The notes under the pieces were generated by a model that was given only the letters and a program-made list of their open reading frames with translations, did not search any database and was not told the DNA's origin. Of a stretch of DNA of 64,000 nucleotides, positions 1 through 8,297 are shown in pieces; position 1 is the first letter of the stretch; every line of letters starts with the position of its first letter. A program made the translations under genes and the position numbers. Where the stretch lies: contig CBDCQQ010000004.1 in the NCBI GenBank assembly GCA_965220665.1, positions 1-64,000 of the forward strand, read 5' to 3'. This stretch comes from JAJDZL01 sp965220665 (GTDB taxonomy: Bacteria; Pseudomonadota; Gammaproteobacteria; Arenicellales; JAJDZL01).

Positions 1-1154
1 AGCCGTCGCCATTTTTTCTCCGCACACATCCCCAGCCTGTACATCATGCCCAGCATCGTCGTTCTGCTCAGACAGCCCTTCGAGCGCTTGGTGCGGTGAC
101 GGATCGTCGCGAAGGTCGACTCGATTGGATTAGTGGTACGCAGAGATTGCCAGTGCGATGCCGGAAAATCGTAAAACGCCAGCAGCTCCTCACGATCCCC
201 GATCAGGCATTCAACCACTTTCGGATACTTGTCCTGATAGGTTTCCACAAACCGATCAAACGCCTCATGCGCCGCCTCGCGCGTGTCTGCCATCCAGATC
301 TGGTGAAGCGCCTTTTTCGCCTGTCCGTGCAGCATCTTCGGCAGCCGGTTGAGCACATTCGCCGTCTTATGCACCCAGCAGCGCTGATCCTGGGTTTCAG
401 GGTAAACCTGGTCCAATGCCGACCAGAACCCCATCGCCCCGTCTCCAACCGCCAGCTTCGGTGCATCCATGCCCCTGGACTTCAGATCCAGCAGCATCCC
501 CTTCCAGCTCTCGGTCGATTCGCGCACCCCGTCCTCAATCGCCAGCAACTGCTTGCGGCCACACTCATCAACCCCGATCAGCACCAGCGCACACAGCTTT
601 GCATCCTCGGCCCGAAGCCCGCAGTACACCCCATCGGCCCATACATAAACGATCTTCCCGGTGATGCCGCGCGTCTGCCACCGCCTCATCTCCTCATTCC
701 ACTGCTGCGCCAGGCGGGAGACCGATGAGGCAGAAAAACCCTGCGCCTTACTGCCCAGCAGAACCTTCAGGGTATCAGCCATCTCACCGCTTGACACCCC
801 CTTCAGATAAAGCCACGGCACAAACGCCTCAACCGTCGCCGTCTTTCTCACATACGGCGGGATCAGTGCCGAGCGGAACGACACCGGCTCGCCGGTATTC
901 GAGCGGACCTTCGGAATCCGAACCGAAACCGGCCCGATACCGGTCTGAATGTCACGCTCAGGCTGGCTGCCGCTTCGAACCACCGCCCGAAGCCCGTTGC
1001 CAGCATACTGTCCGTCATACTGAGCGAGAAATTCCTCCACCTCAAGCTGCAGGGCCTGGGCGAGAATCCGTCTGGCACCGGTGCGCACCAATTCGGTCAC
1101 AACATCGGGTGAAATGTCTCGACTTTCAAATCCAATTACGTTATCGTTACTCAT
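1..1154 (-). CDS. IS256-family (mutator-type) transposase, C-terminus outside window
   Basis: DDE transposase that cuts and moves the element. The visible part is identical to the transposase of the complete copy at 36616-37866. The start is taken at the ATG at 1154 (protein MSNDNVIGFE...), because the longer upstream reading runs into the terminal repeat. The catalytic segments WADGVYCG and VGDGAMGFW (the two Asp) and NPIESTFATIRHR (the Glu) are visible. Only the last 30 or so residues and the stop are missing because of the window edge. Confidence 0.93.
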   Translation of the reverse strand, partial: MSNDNVIGFESRDISPDVVTELVRTGARRILAQALQLEVEEFLAQYDGQYAGNGLRAVVRSGSQPERDIQTGIGPVSVRIPKVRSNTGEPVSFRSALIPPYVRKTATVEAFVPWLYLKGVSSGEMADTLKVLLGSKAQGFSASSVSRLAQQWNEEMRRWQTRGITGKIVYVWADGVYCGLRAEDAKLCALVLIGVDECGRKQLLAIEDGVRESTESWKGMLLDLKSRGMDAPKLAVGDGAMGFWSALDQVYPETQDQRCWVHKTANVLNRLPKMLHGQAKKALHQIWMADTREAAHEAFDRFVETYQDKYPKVVECLIGDREELLAFYDFPASHWQSLRTTNPIESTFATIRHRTKRSKGCLSRTTMLGMMYRLGMCAEKKWRR

Positions 1155-1221
1155 AGTGGCGTACCTCTCTGGTTGGTTGTAAAAATGCTTTCTACATTTA
1201 ACCAGATACGCCGCTTTTTTT

Positions 1222-1674
1222 TCAACCCCCGTCACGCACTACTTTTGGGCATAACTCAGTGATAGGCCAATGTACATTAATTCCAGAACTGCCGCGTTCT
1301 TGATTAGCTTGGTTCATCCAAAGTCTCGTACAATCCTTAAAAATGTAAAAAGCTTTATCTCCATCCCGCAAATTCTTATAACGCAAAAAGTCATCAGTTT
1401 CCTCGTTCTTTGTTGCACTATTCTCAACCACATAAAAGTTCAGAATGTCAATGTGATCATCCAATATTTTCAATCCCGTTAGATGATCTTGATCCGGATG
1501 AGTCGATATGAAACGTGTGATTCCTTTACCATTTCGTTGTTTATCAATTTCCCGCAATATCCTTTGCTTACTCTCTTCCGAAATGTTACAGTCGATAATT
1601 GTGCAATTATCAGTACCGTGTCGAATTGAAAACATGTCACCGTTACCGACGGCATAGCAGTGTACGATACTCAT
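1222..1674 (-). pseudogene. Metallo-beta-lactamase-fold hydrolase, 3' end cut off by IS256 copy 1
   Basis: The start is the ATG at 1674, with a strong AGGAGG ribosome site just upstream. The native part is about 139 residues (1258-1674). It carries the metal-binding motif STHPDQDHLTG near residue 60 and an early GNGDMFSI-type segment, which resembles the MBL domain of ComEC/Rec2-like proteins. From 1257 the frame runs into the insertion sequence and ends after 11 foreign residues (ELCPKVVRDGG). The same foreign tail closes the regulator broken by the other IS copy. The rest of the gene should lie beyond the far end of the element. Without the C-terminal half of the fold, the product is unlikely to be active. 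It probably belonged with the patatin and JAB genes upstream on the same strand. Confidence 0.8.
1228..1257. repeat. Terminal inverted repeat of IS256 copy 1
   Basis: Thirty bases identical to the repeat at 37940-37969 and, reversed and complemented, to 36578-36607. It marks the exact edge between the element and the interrupted gene. Confidence 0.9.
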
Positions 1675-2018
1675 ATGTATACCTCCTTTGTTGTCTTGCC
1701 AATTTTAATTGTCGAAATTTTCCAATCTACGGCCCAAGTCTGATGAGAAGAGAAGACATTCAGTCGCATGGGTATCACGCAGACAATTTCAGCGAGACTA
1801 AGTTACGGTGGTAATCATGGCTCTGATTGGGTTTTCTTGAGTGTTCCAATCAGCATGAATTGCGGAAAGACATATTGATGCCTGTGCTCAGTTAACTAGT
1901 GTCATAAACATGATTGAGAGTGAATCGATACTTCGACTCGTGGTAGGCGACTAAGTGAGACAACATTGTTTAGGAGGAGTCTAGCAAATTTGCTCATCTC
2001 ACCAGAAATTGTTGTATC
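1675..2018. other. Intergenic, no gene seen
   Basis: AT-rich spacer between the MBL-fold gene and the patatin gene. It holds the AGGAGG ribosome site of the MBL-fold gene at its left edge. I see no convincing coding frame, RNA gene or terminator in the rest. Confidence 0.5.
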
Positions 2019-3233
2019 TTACAGTGTGTCATTGGCGGATTGGAAGACAGTAAGGTTGGGCGAAAGCTCAGGAAAATGCTCTGCGATGAGTGCTTTTGTG
2101 AGTTGTTCACCGCGTCGACTTAACTTTTCGATCCATTTCGGGGGCATAGCAGAAAAGTTCGTTGGATAAGCGTAGGTCTCCTCGCGCCGAATAAGATCTG
2201 CAGGTGGAAATTTAAGTCGTTCATCATTTTGCCCCAAATACGGGAGCAAAAATCCTTTAAGCCGCCCTGCCTCTTTCAATTCGAATAGACGCTTCATCGC
2301 AGCATTCTGTGCACGGTTGTGAATGCAGGCGAATGCACTGGAGAGCTGTGCTATCAGAAACTGATTGGGCGGATCGGCCCGTAATCCGGAACCGGCATGG
2401 CAACAAATGATGTTATCGATCTCAGTCACATTTAAACTAATTTGTGGATCGCGATCCGGCCAGAGTGGTGCGAGACCAAGATTATCATAAACACCACCAT
2501 CCACTAGAGTGACACGTTTTTCGCAAAGGCTGCCATCTTTTTTATAGAATGGCATAACTTCATCTAATGCGGGCAGAAACAACGGGTGCGCAGCGGAGGC
2601 GGTTACCGCATATGCCAAGGAAACATCAGTGTCGGCAAGTTCTCTGAGTCGCCACGATCCCGAGTTTTGCCGGGAAAAATAAAACGCGGAACTGGTTCTC
2701 ACTTCAGTCGAAAGTATGATGAGCAGTGGTCCATCAGCTGGCAATTCTTGAAGGAGCTTACCTTCGAATATGTCTTCAAACACTCGTTTCATTATTGTTG
2801 TCCTACTGGCAGTTCTTCGCATCGGAGTGCGAAGTTTGTCTATCCACGAGTGATGCTGCTTCCAATCGGCCGGAAATAGTAGTGAAAGCACCAAATACAA
2901 CCGTGCAACAATAAAACTCACCGTGTTAACTAAAACTAGAGTTGCCCAGCAACAGATAGCTTGAAAGCCTTCTTTCGTAGTGAGTGCTTTACGAATTGCT
3001 GACCAAACCAATCCCTGTGCGAGTAGTCTCCGCACCCTGCTTTCGAATTTTGGAAACGATTCTTGGTGAACGACATAAAGACCGCCGATTACGCTCCCTC
3101 CTGAAACAGTGGAGATGACTTTGATGTCGTCGAGTATCCCAAACTCGTGTAAGGCGCGAAGGCAACCGAGATGAAAAGCGATTGCACGTGATCCCCCTCC
3201 TGATAGAGCAAGTCCAATATTAGTACCTTTCAT
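2019..3233 (-). CDS. Patatin-like phospholipase
   Basis: Predicted lipid acyl hydrolase of about 404 residues. The oxyanion loop GGGSRA is at residues 12-17, the nucleophile serine sits in TVSGGS (Ser44), and the Asp of the catalytic dyad is in VDGGVYDN near residue 250. A hydrophobic stretch around residues 100-130 (LVLVNTVSFIVARLYLVLSL) suggests membrane attachment. The ATG at 3233 is chosen because the oxyanion loop then falls close to the N-terminus as usual; an in-frame start at 3263 would add ten residues. Patatin-like effectors are known from anti-phage systems such as CBASS CapV, and the neighbouring JAB remnant fits such a setting, but no cyclase gene is present. All catalytic residues are present, so it may still be active. 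Confidence 0.85.
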   Translation of the reverse strand: MKGTNIGLALSGGGSRAIAFHLGCLRALHEFGILDDIKVISTVSGGSVIGGLYVVHQESFPKFESRVRRLLAQGLVWSAIRKALTTKEGFQAICCWATLVLVNTVSFIVARLYLVLSLLFPADWKQHHSWIDKLRTPMRRTASRTTIMKRVFEDIFEGKLLQELPADGPLLIILSTEVRTSSAFYFSRQNSGSWRLRELADTDVSLAYAVTASAAHPLFLPALDEVMPFYKKDGSLCEKRVTLVDGGVYDNLGLAPLWPDRDPQISLNVTEIDNIICCHAGSGLRADPPNQFLIAQLSSAFACIHNRAQNAAMKRLFELKEAGRLKGFLLPYLGQNDERLKFPPADLIRREETYAYPTNFSAMPPKWIEKLSRRGEQLTKALIAEHFPELSPNLTVFQSANDTL

Positions 3234-3322
3234 AATTAACTGTTTTTCCGACGTTTGACACAAGAGACGGATTCCAACTTGACCGAGTCAGAATGCTGGT
3301 CCTGAAAAATAATGTTTATTTG

Positions 3323-3682
3323 TTAATCACTCGCAATTAGCATTGATGCGGGTAATGTATTCATATCCAAAAGTGCCGCCAAGCATTCAATTTGACATAT
3401 GTCTGTTGGACTCGGAATAGCTGGAACTTGGGTTGGATGCGAATGCCTTTCTCCGACATACCTTACTTGGCCTCTTGTCTGTACAGAGACCCGTTCCAAG
3501 TGCTCCTGAACCCCGGACATTCCGCGCTCGAAACCACTTTCGCTGGCCACACTATCGGCTGTTGCGGGTGTTGTATCCACCAGTTCAATACGCATTGATG
3601 GAATTTCAATTTTTCTGATAAGTACTCCACCTGTTTCTTTGGGTAACCAATTATCTCGCATTTTAGGGACACGATCAATCAA
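3323..3682 (-). pseudogene. JAB/MPN metallopeptidase domain remnant (E1/ThiF-JAB type)
   Basis: About 119 residues that read as one JAB (Mov34/MPN/PAD-1) domain: ETGGVL supplies the Glu, and GERHSHP followed by SPTD supplies the His, His, Ser and Asp of the JAMM zinc site. The spacing GE-x-HSHP...PSxTD is the one I know from bacterial JAB domains that travel with E1/E2-like proteins, for example in type II CBASS and related ubiquitin-like systems. The usual start of the domain is missing: the frame opens from a TAG at 3704-3706 with only a TTG start. The protein also stops early after ASMLIASD. I read it as the leftover of a longer gene. It lies 90 bp upstream of the patatin gene on the same strand. 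Confidence 0.65.
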
Positions 3683-3983
3683 ACCCCGATCAGCAGAAAT
3701 GGTCTAACCCCTCACCTCAAAACTGATTACAGGAGAGACCGCAGACTCAGGGGTTTTGACCTCAGCTGAATCTCGTCAGTGCAGCGGTAGATGGTACAGG
3801 AATTATGTTTCAAATCATATGCTTCGGATAAAGAATTTAGTAGTTCATTTTGCATGTCGTAGAAAAGTTGATGACAAGGAACTTTTTTGCGATACAGTTA
3901 GTGGTATACAAGTGACGACAGGGATTAATTTTTTGGTGTATCAATTCCCAGTACTAGTCGATAGATTGATACAGCTTGAATGG
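3683..3983. other. Intergenic, possibly decayed coding sequence
   Basis: The region lies upstream of the JAB remnant on the minus strand. A minus-strand frame can be read to about 3770 with an in-frame stop at 3704-3706, but I cannot match it to an E1 or ThiF domain. No RNA gene or clear promoter seen. Confidence 0.35.
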
Positions 3984-4313
3984 TTACTTTCTACGTAGAC
4001 GCACACGCCGACGTTTTGTACCAACCATATTTTTTACTGTACCTCCGATTCCTGCCTTGTACATGGCTCTGACTGCATTTTGCATATCTTTTTGTGGAAC
4101 CTGCAGTACCTTCTGCGGCGCACGACTCTTCTTGAGACGTTGAGCTGCAGCAACCAATCTGTAGGGCAAACCGCTACGTTCGATCTCGGTAGCTCGTTTA
4201 CGATTTCTGGTGATGGCATCAAGGCGCTTATTTCCTGGAAGAGAAACTTCGGTTCTGCCACGGGATCCAGCTGCCCTCTTCTTAGCACGGAAATGACTAG
4301 ATTTCTCTGACAT
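3984..4313 (-). CDS. Small highly basic protein of unknown function
   Basis: 109 residues, of which 32 are Lys or Arg. The centre holds segments such as TEIERSG, AAAQRLKKS and VLQVPQKDMQNAV, and the C-terminus is almost all Arg/Lys (TKRRRVRLRRK). A ribosome site (AGGAGA) lies about nine bases before the ATG. There are no cysteines and no membrane segment. The charge suggests nucleic-acid binding. The segments resemble small uncharacterised proteins I have a vague memory of, but I cannot name a family. It is divergent from the XRE-M78/PIN pair, with 158 bp between starts, so it may be a third member of that locus. Confidence 0.6.
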   Translation of the reverse strand: MSEKSSHFRAKKRAAGSRGRTEVSLPGNKRLDAITRNRKRATEIERSGLPYRLVAAAQRLKKSRAPQKVLQVPQKDMQNAVRAMYKAGIGGTVKNMVGTKRRRVRLRRK

Positions 4314-4414
4314 AATTGGTGTCTCCTAATTTTTCTAGTTCAATTAAAAATTTGATAATGAAAGACATTTATCTTTTACAGATCATCAACAAACTTGTTC
4401 TTCAAAATTTCCAT

Positions 4415-4453
4415 AGTTGACAGTATACGTTTATATCATATAATTTGTCAACT
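4415..4453 (+). promoter_or_regulatory. Strong sigma-70-type promoter framed by an inverted repeat
   Basis: A consensus -35 box TTGACA at 4417-4422 and a consensus -10 box TATAAT at 4439-4444 are separated by 16 bases. The promoter is framed by the perfect 8-base inverted repeat AGTTGACA (4415-4422) and TGTCAACT (4446-4453), one arm covering the -35 box and the other just past the -10 box. This is the layout expected of an operator for the XRE-type repressor encoded next door. A GGGAGGT ribosome site follows at 4460-4466. Confidence 0.75.
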
Positions 4454-4471
4454 AACCATGGGAGGTAAATA

Positions 4472-5572
4472 ATGTCATTAGGTCAACGAATTAGAGTGTC
4501 AAGGCGCGCCTTGGATCTTTCTTTACGAGATCTTGAGAGTAAAATTGACAACCGGGTAAGCGCACAAGCAATAAGCAAATATGAACGAGATGAGTCAATT
4601 CCTAGTTCAGGTGTGTTGATTGCACTCGCAAGAGCGTTGGGTGTTTCGGAAGACTATCTAGCTAGCGACACAGATATTGTTTTGGAATCCGTGGATTTTC
4701 GAAAAAAAAGATTCACGGGAGCGCGTGAAAAAAATCAGGTAGAAGCAAAAGTTCTGGACTTTCTAGAACGCTACCTTACAGTGGAAGATATTCTCGGCTT
4801 ACCTACAGTTGATTGGGATATACCACGGGAAGCACCGTGGCCGGTATTGAACGATTTAGCTGAAGTTGAACAAGCCGCACTTAATCTACGCCATTACTGG
4901 GGGATTGGAATAAATCCAATTCCGAACCTTGTGGAGATGTTGGAAGATCGAGGAATTAAGATACTATCAATTCCTCTTTCCGAAAATATAGATGGACTTA
5001 CGGCAAGGGTAAGTAGAAATAAAAGGAAAGCTACATCATCGGTTATCGTCGTGAATCGAAGACACCGCCACTGGGGCGAACGACAGCGATTCACAATTGC
5101 GCACGAACTCGGCCATATGGTATTGGAAGCCGGACCTGGAGTTGATGAGGAAAAGGCCGCACACCGATTTGCGGGTGCGTTCCTAATGCCAGCCGAGACA
5201 CTGCGAGTAGAAATTGGAAAGTTCCGAAATTCAATGGGTTGGGAAGAACTTTTTGAATTGAAGCGTTTTTTTGGTGTAAGCGTGCAGGCCCTTACTTATA
5301 GATGCAAGGAAATTGGGATATTTAACCAGTCTCTTTTTCAACATCTATTCAATGAATTTAACCGTCTAGGCTGGCGTACTTACCCTTACAAAGAACCATT
5401 CGCAATTGAGATTGGTGAAGAACCGACTCGTTTCCATCGTTTGTGTTACCGCGCTTTAGCAGAAAATCTAATTTCTGAAGCAAAAGCTGCTGAATTGCTT
5501 GGACGCTCTGTTCACGAGCTTGTCCAACTAATGGACAAGCCACCGAATTCAGAGGACATTTCTAAGAATTGA
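4472..5572 (+). CDS. XRE-family regulator fused to M78 (ImmA/IrrE) metallopeptidase
   Basis: 366 residues. Residues about 5-60 form a Cro/CI-type helix-turn-helix (SAQAISKYERDESIPS). The central part carries the zinc-protease motif HELGH at 211-215, with a downstream Glu in EEKAAHRFAGAFLMP (about 227) as likely third ligand. In ImmA/IrrE proteins this domain cleaves or controls repressors, and fusions with an HTH often act as antitoxins. The stop overlaps the TTG start of the PIN gene by 4 bases, so the two are co-translated. The consensus promoter and inverted repeat upstream point to autoregulation. Confidence 0.88.
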   Translation: MSLGQRIRVSRRALDLSLRDLESKIDNRVSAQAISKYERDESIPSSGVLIALARALGVSEDYLASDTDIVLESVDFRKKRFTGAREKNQVEAKVLDFLERYLTVEDILGLPTVDWDIPREAPWPVLNDLAEVEQAALNLRHYWGIGINPIPNLVEMLEDRGIKILSIPLSENIDGLTARVSRNKRKATSSVIVVNRRHRHWGERQRFTIAHELGHMVLEAGPGVDEEKAAHRFAGAFLMPAETLRVEIGKFRNSMGWEELFELKRFFGVSVQALTYRCKEIGIFNQSLFQHLFNEFNRLGWRTYPYKEPFAIEIGEEPTRFHRLCYRALAENLISEAKAAELLGRSVHELVQLMDKPPNSEDISKN

Positions 5573-6066
5573 AAGTACTTGTCTCTGATACATCCGTATT
5601 AATTGATCTTGAGCGTGGGGAGTTTCTGGAATCGGTCTTTCGTTTACCATTCAGTTTCGTAGTTCCAGATTTACTGTATGAACGTGAACTAAAGAACTAC
5701 AACGGACCTGCCTTAATCAAGTTTGGCCTTCATGTACAAGAACTAGACAGCACTGGCCTTGCCCTCGCGATCGAATATTACCGGAAATACAGGATGGTTC
5801 TTTCTCTTCCTGATGTTTTTGCATTTGCTCTTGCAAATACAAATTCATGGATACTGTTAACGGGTGACGGCGCCCTCCGTGAGCTAGCCAATGAAGAAAA
5901 AGTCAACTGTCACGGAGTGCTTTGGTTACTTGATCACTTGCATGACAATTGTGTAACTGATAAAGACAGTTTATTTAAAGGATTACAAATTATCGCTGAA
6001 CATCCACGCTGCAGATTGCCTCAAGTTGAGATTCGGAAACGATTGAAACTTTATTCTAGTTGCTAA
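5569..6066 (+). CDS. PIN-domain ribonuclease, probable toxin
   Basis: 165 residues. Acidic residues in PIN-typical places are visible: Asp7 in VSDTSVLIDLERG, Glu38/Glu40 in LLYEREL, Asp82 in LPDVFAFALA, and Asp100 in LLTGDGALRELA. PIN toxins are metal-dependent RNases that cut tRNA, rRNA or mRNA. The gene starts at a TTG inside the stop region of the XRE-M78 gene (TTGA overlap), the usual coupling of an antitoxin and its toxin. The antitoxin partner is of the rarer M78 type rather than VapB. The next 286 bp (6067-6352) hold no gene that I can see. Confidence 0.85.
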   Translation: MKVLVSDTSVLIDLERGEFLESVFRLPFSFVVPDLLYERELKNYNGPALIKFGLHVQELDSTGLALAIEYYRKYRMVLSLPDVFAFALANTNSWILLTGDGALRELANEEKVNCHGVLWLLDHLHDNCVTDKDSLFKGLQIIAEHPRCRLPQVEIRKRLKLYSSC

Positions 6067-6352
6067 TTCAACCATTTTGGTTATGTCTAAACAAGTGTTA
6101 AACATACCTCTCGTTTATTGAAACAAATTGAAGGGTTATGAACATACACTTTGACCACACTGACAAAAAGATAATTACACCAGACACGATGCAGGATTGC
6201 TAGTAGTTCTGTACCACGCCGCAATACACGTTTCCAACCGCCGCTCATCAAGCCGAGTCTGCAGTTTTTTGTACTCAGCGTTCAGCCAAGATCATACTTT
6301 TATCAATAGAAGGTATAGAATCAGTTTAATTTTTGGAATTGCTCGAAATTTG

Positions 6353-7648
6353 CTAACCAAGTGTTAGTCGATGCGTCCGTCCAATCCGCTTGATATCTCT
6401 TTGGTTGATCCCAGCTTCCTTGGCAAAAATCGGCCAATCGCTCACAGCAGCTGCAATGTCTTCAATCACGCGACGGGCGGACGTTTTCTTGAGACCAGAA
6501 GACTCGGCAAATCTCAATAAATCCTGCCGCTCAAAATCGTTGCGCTTGCCAACGATACTCATCTGGTGGTCTCGAGTCCACAGACCTGAAGGGTTATAGG
6601 CGTAAACCACGTCGAATGCCGGAGACAGCCGCCACTGTCCAACCTGGTTCATCAGAAATGCAATGTTTTTGACATGGTCATCCTGGTTGCGCGCTACGAT
6701 ATTGAAAATTGTGCGACGGTACTGCTGTTCAACGACCGACATTCCAAGCTTCAGTTGACGGATGGCCTGGATCGCCTGTTCATAGGCATAGTCTCTAGGC
6801 TGATTAAAGTCAAAGTGTCGCAATGCCCCGAGTGACTGCATGTGGACTTTGCGTCCATTTTCATCTCTGTCAAAACGCCGGGTCATGAAATGACTGCGTC
6901 CTCCTTCGTGATGCAGACGACATTCTGCCATGTCAATTCCGGCTTGACGAGCCATCAAGTAATATGCGTATTCGATTCGGCCATATCCTTGGGGATCAGC
7001 CAGTTCTCTATCTCGATTGTTCAAAATCCCGTCAAACTTGAGCAGCCAGTGCTCAAAGCCTGAGGGTGGGTCGATCTGACCAGAGCGAAATTCTCCTGTT
7101 TTGGGATTCCATGCCAGCACCGCCTTGGCTCGCGCACCGCCGGCCGAGGTGCCCACGCTGAGTACGTTCTCCAGTGCAACACTGTCATCTTTCCCAGTCA
7201 GTTTTCCAGTTAGGCTGGACCTGTCGTTGAAAACCCTGTTGACGAGATCGACCAGTTGAGAGATTTCTACGCTGCTGCGCCAGTCATCGCGCAGAACCGG
7301 ATCAAATTCCAGGGCACCAATACCACGATTTCCTACATAACACAATCGATCGACGGGATTGAAATTTTCAAGGTTGCGGCCAGTCTCGGCCAACCATACA
7401 TCGATTAGTGTATTTCCGAATGTATCGGGTAATGAGTCGCAGACAAGCCCTGGTAACCCTCTGAATGTTTCTGCATTCAGTGCCGGAAATGAATAGGGTG
7501 TTTCCCGCACAGGCATGACAATCGGAGAAATTTCGATCCCCGCCGATAGAAACTTGGGATCGTACTGAAAGATACCGATTAAGCGCTCTGAATCCCAGGA
7601 TATCGCGCCAATTCGGCGCCCCCACAGGTTTACGTTGGCATCAGACAC
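6353..7648 (-). CDS. hipA: HipA-type Ser/Thr kinase toxin (module 1)
   Basis: 431 residues. The N-terminal couple_hipA region is at about 5-105. A P-loop-like SVGTSAGGARAK segment is at 164-175, the catalytic loop NQDDHVKN at 321-328 and the metal-binding AFD at 344-346. HipA of E. coli phosphorylates glutamyl-tRNA synthetase and halts translation; the target here is unknown. The start is a GTG at 7648, two bases after the stop of the hipB partner. All kinase motifs appear intact. Confidence 0.9.
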   Translation of the reverse strand: MSDANVNLWGRRIGAISWDSERLIGIFQYDPKFLSAGIEISPIVMPVRETPYSFPALNAETFRGLPGLVCDSLPDTFGNTLIDVWLAETGRNLENFNPVDRLCYVGNRGIGALEFDPVLRDDWRSSVEISQLVDLVNRVFNDRSSLTGKLTGKDDSVALENVLSVGTSAGGARAKAVLAWNPKTGEFRSGQIDPPSGFEHWLLKFDGILNNRDRELADPQGYGRIEYAYYLMARQAGIDMAECRLHHEGGRSHFMTRRFDRDENGRKVHMQSLGALRHFDFNQPRDYAYEQAIQAIRQLKLGMSVVEQQYRRTIFNIVARNQDDHVKNIAFLMNQVGQWRLSPAFDVVYAYNPSGLWTRDHQMSIVGKRNDFERQDLLRFAESSGLKKTSARRVIEDIAAAVSDWPIFAKEAGINQRDIKRIGRTHRLTLG

Positions 7649-7650
7649 AA

Positions 7651-7998
7651 TTACGGCTCACCCCATGACCATGGCGTATCATCAGGGACCGATTTGGTAG
7701 GTCGGGCGCGTTTACGCTCCTGTCGACGCAAGTCCATGCGCTCAATTGGCCGTATTTCATGTGATGGAAAAGCGCCTAGAAGATCATCAGTTAATCCAAG
7801 TGCGATTACGATGCGCAGGAAGCTGTCAAGACTGGATGACTGACCTGCCTCTAACCGCCGTAGCGTCCGCAGTCCGATTCCTGCTTCTTCGGCCAGGGTT
7901 TTCTGTGTGATGTTCCGGGTCAGGCGAACTTTAGCTAGACGATTGCCGACTTCGTTCCTCAGACTGTGCGGTGATTCTGGTGCTTTATAAACAGCCAT
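7651..7998 (-). CDS. hipB: HipB-type XRE antitoxin (module 1)
   Basis: About 115 residues with a helix-turn-helix at roughly residues 15-70 (TRNITQKTLAEEAGIGLRTL then RRLEAG). It should neutralise the HipA kinase and repress the operon. I take the ATG at 7998, which has a GAAGAGG ribosome site in front; a longer reading from a TTG at 8013 would include that site in the coding part. A basic, Pro-rich tail (RRQERKRARPTKS) follows the HTH. Several inverted repeats lie upstream, the clearest at 8102-8125. Confidence 0.88.
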   Translation of the reverse strand: MAVYKAPESPHSLRNEVGNRLAKVRLTRNITQKTLAEEAGIGLRTLRRLEAGQSSSLDSFLRIVIALGLTDDLLGAFPSHEIRPIERMDLRRQERKRARPTKSVPDDTPWSWGEP

Positions 7999-8101
7999 TA
8001 ATTGCCTCTTCAAAGAAGAAAATAATATTAAAGGTCAATTATAGCCGCTAACAATAAAAAGTTGTTAAATATACATTATATGGCCGATTAACTTTGTTAT
8101 T

Positions 8102-8125
8102 GGTTATATAAGGTCATATATAACC
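8102..8125. promoter_or_regulatory. Perfect inverted repeat upstream of hipB, operator candidate
   Basis: GGTTATATA (8102-8110) and TATATAACC (8117-8125) form a perfect 9+9 repeat with a 6-base centre. A second repeat, TAACAA (8049-8054) and TTGTTA (8062-8067), lies closer to the gene. Dyads of this kind are the usual binding sites of HipB/XRE autorepressors, though no footprint can be read from sequence alone. Confidence 0.55.
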
Positions 8126-8297
8126 TATTAATAGTTCTCTTCCTCGAATTGTAGTGATACCTCAATATGAAACAGTATGAATGGTAGACATTAGCAAGAA
8201 GGATTGGATGGAATTATGCGATGTCATTTTCGAGTTACTGGTGCACAACACACACCGCATCAATCTCAAAGTTGAGTTGCGTCGAAACGAATTGAGA

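Larger units (their letters stand above)
1..1257 (-). mobile_element. IS256-family insertion sequence, copy 1 (cut by window edge)
   Basis: This is the right-hand 1,257 bp of the element whose complete copy lies at 36578-37969; the other end lies outside the window. The terminal inverted repeat is at 1228-1257 and matches the complete copy's repeat base for base. All stretches compared between the two copies, including every translated frame, are the same, so both probably moved recently. The element is clearly richer in GC than its surroundings. It is inserted in a metallo-beta-lactamase-fold gene; the expected 9-bp target duplication would be bases 1258-1266 (agtgatagg), with its partner beyond the window. 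Confidence 0.93.

Noticed and set aside
96..1156. Plus-strand open frames of 60-210 codons in IS256 copy 1 (and the same set in copy 2)
   Set aside because: They are the shadow of the GC-rich transposase gene on the other strand. Composition is Pro/Arg/Ser/His-rich with no family features.
2019..3682. Calling the patatin and JAB genes a CBASS operon
   Set aside because: No CD-NTase, E1 or E2 domain could be found nearby. The evidence supports only a relation by gene type.
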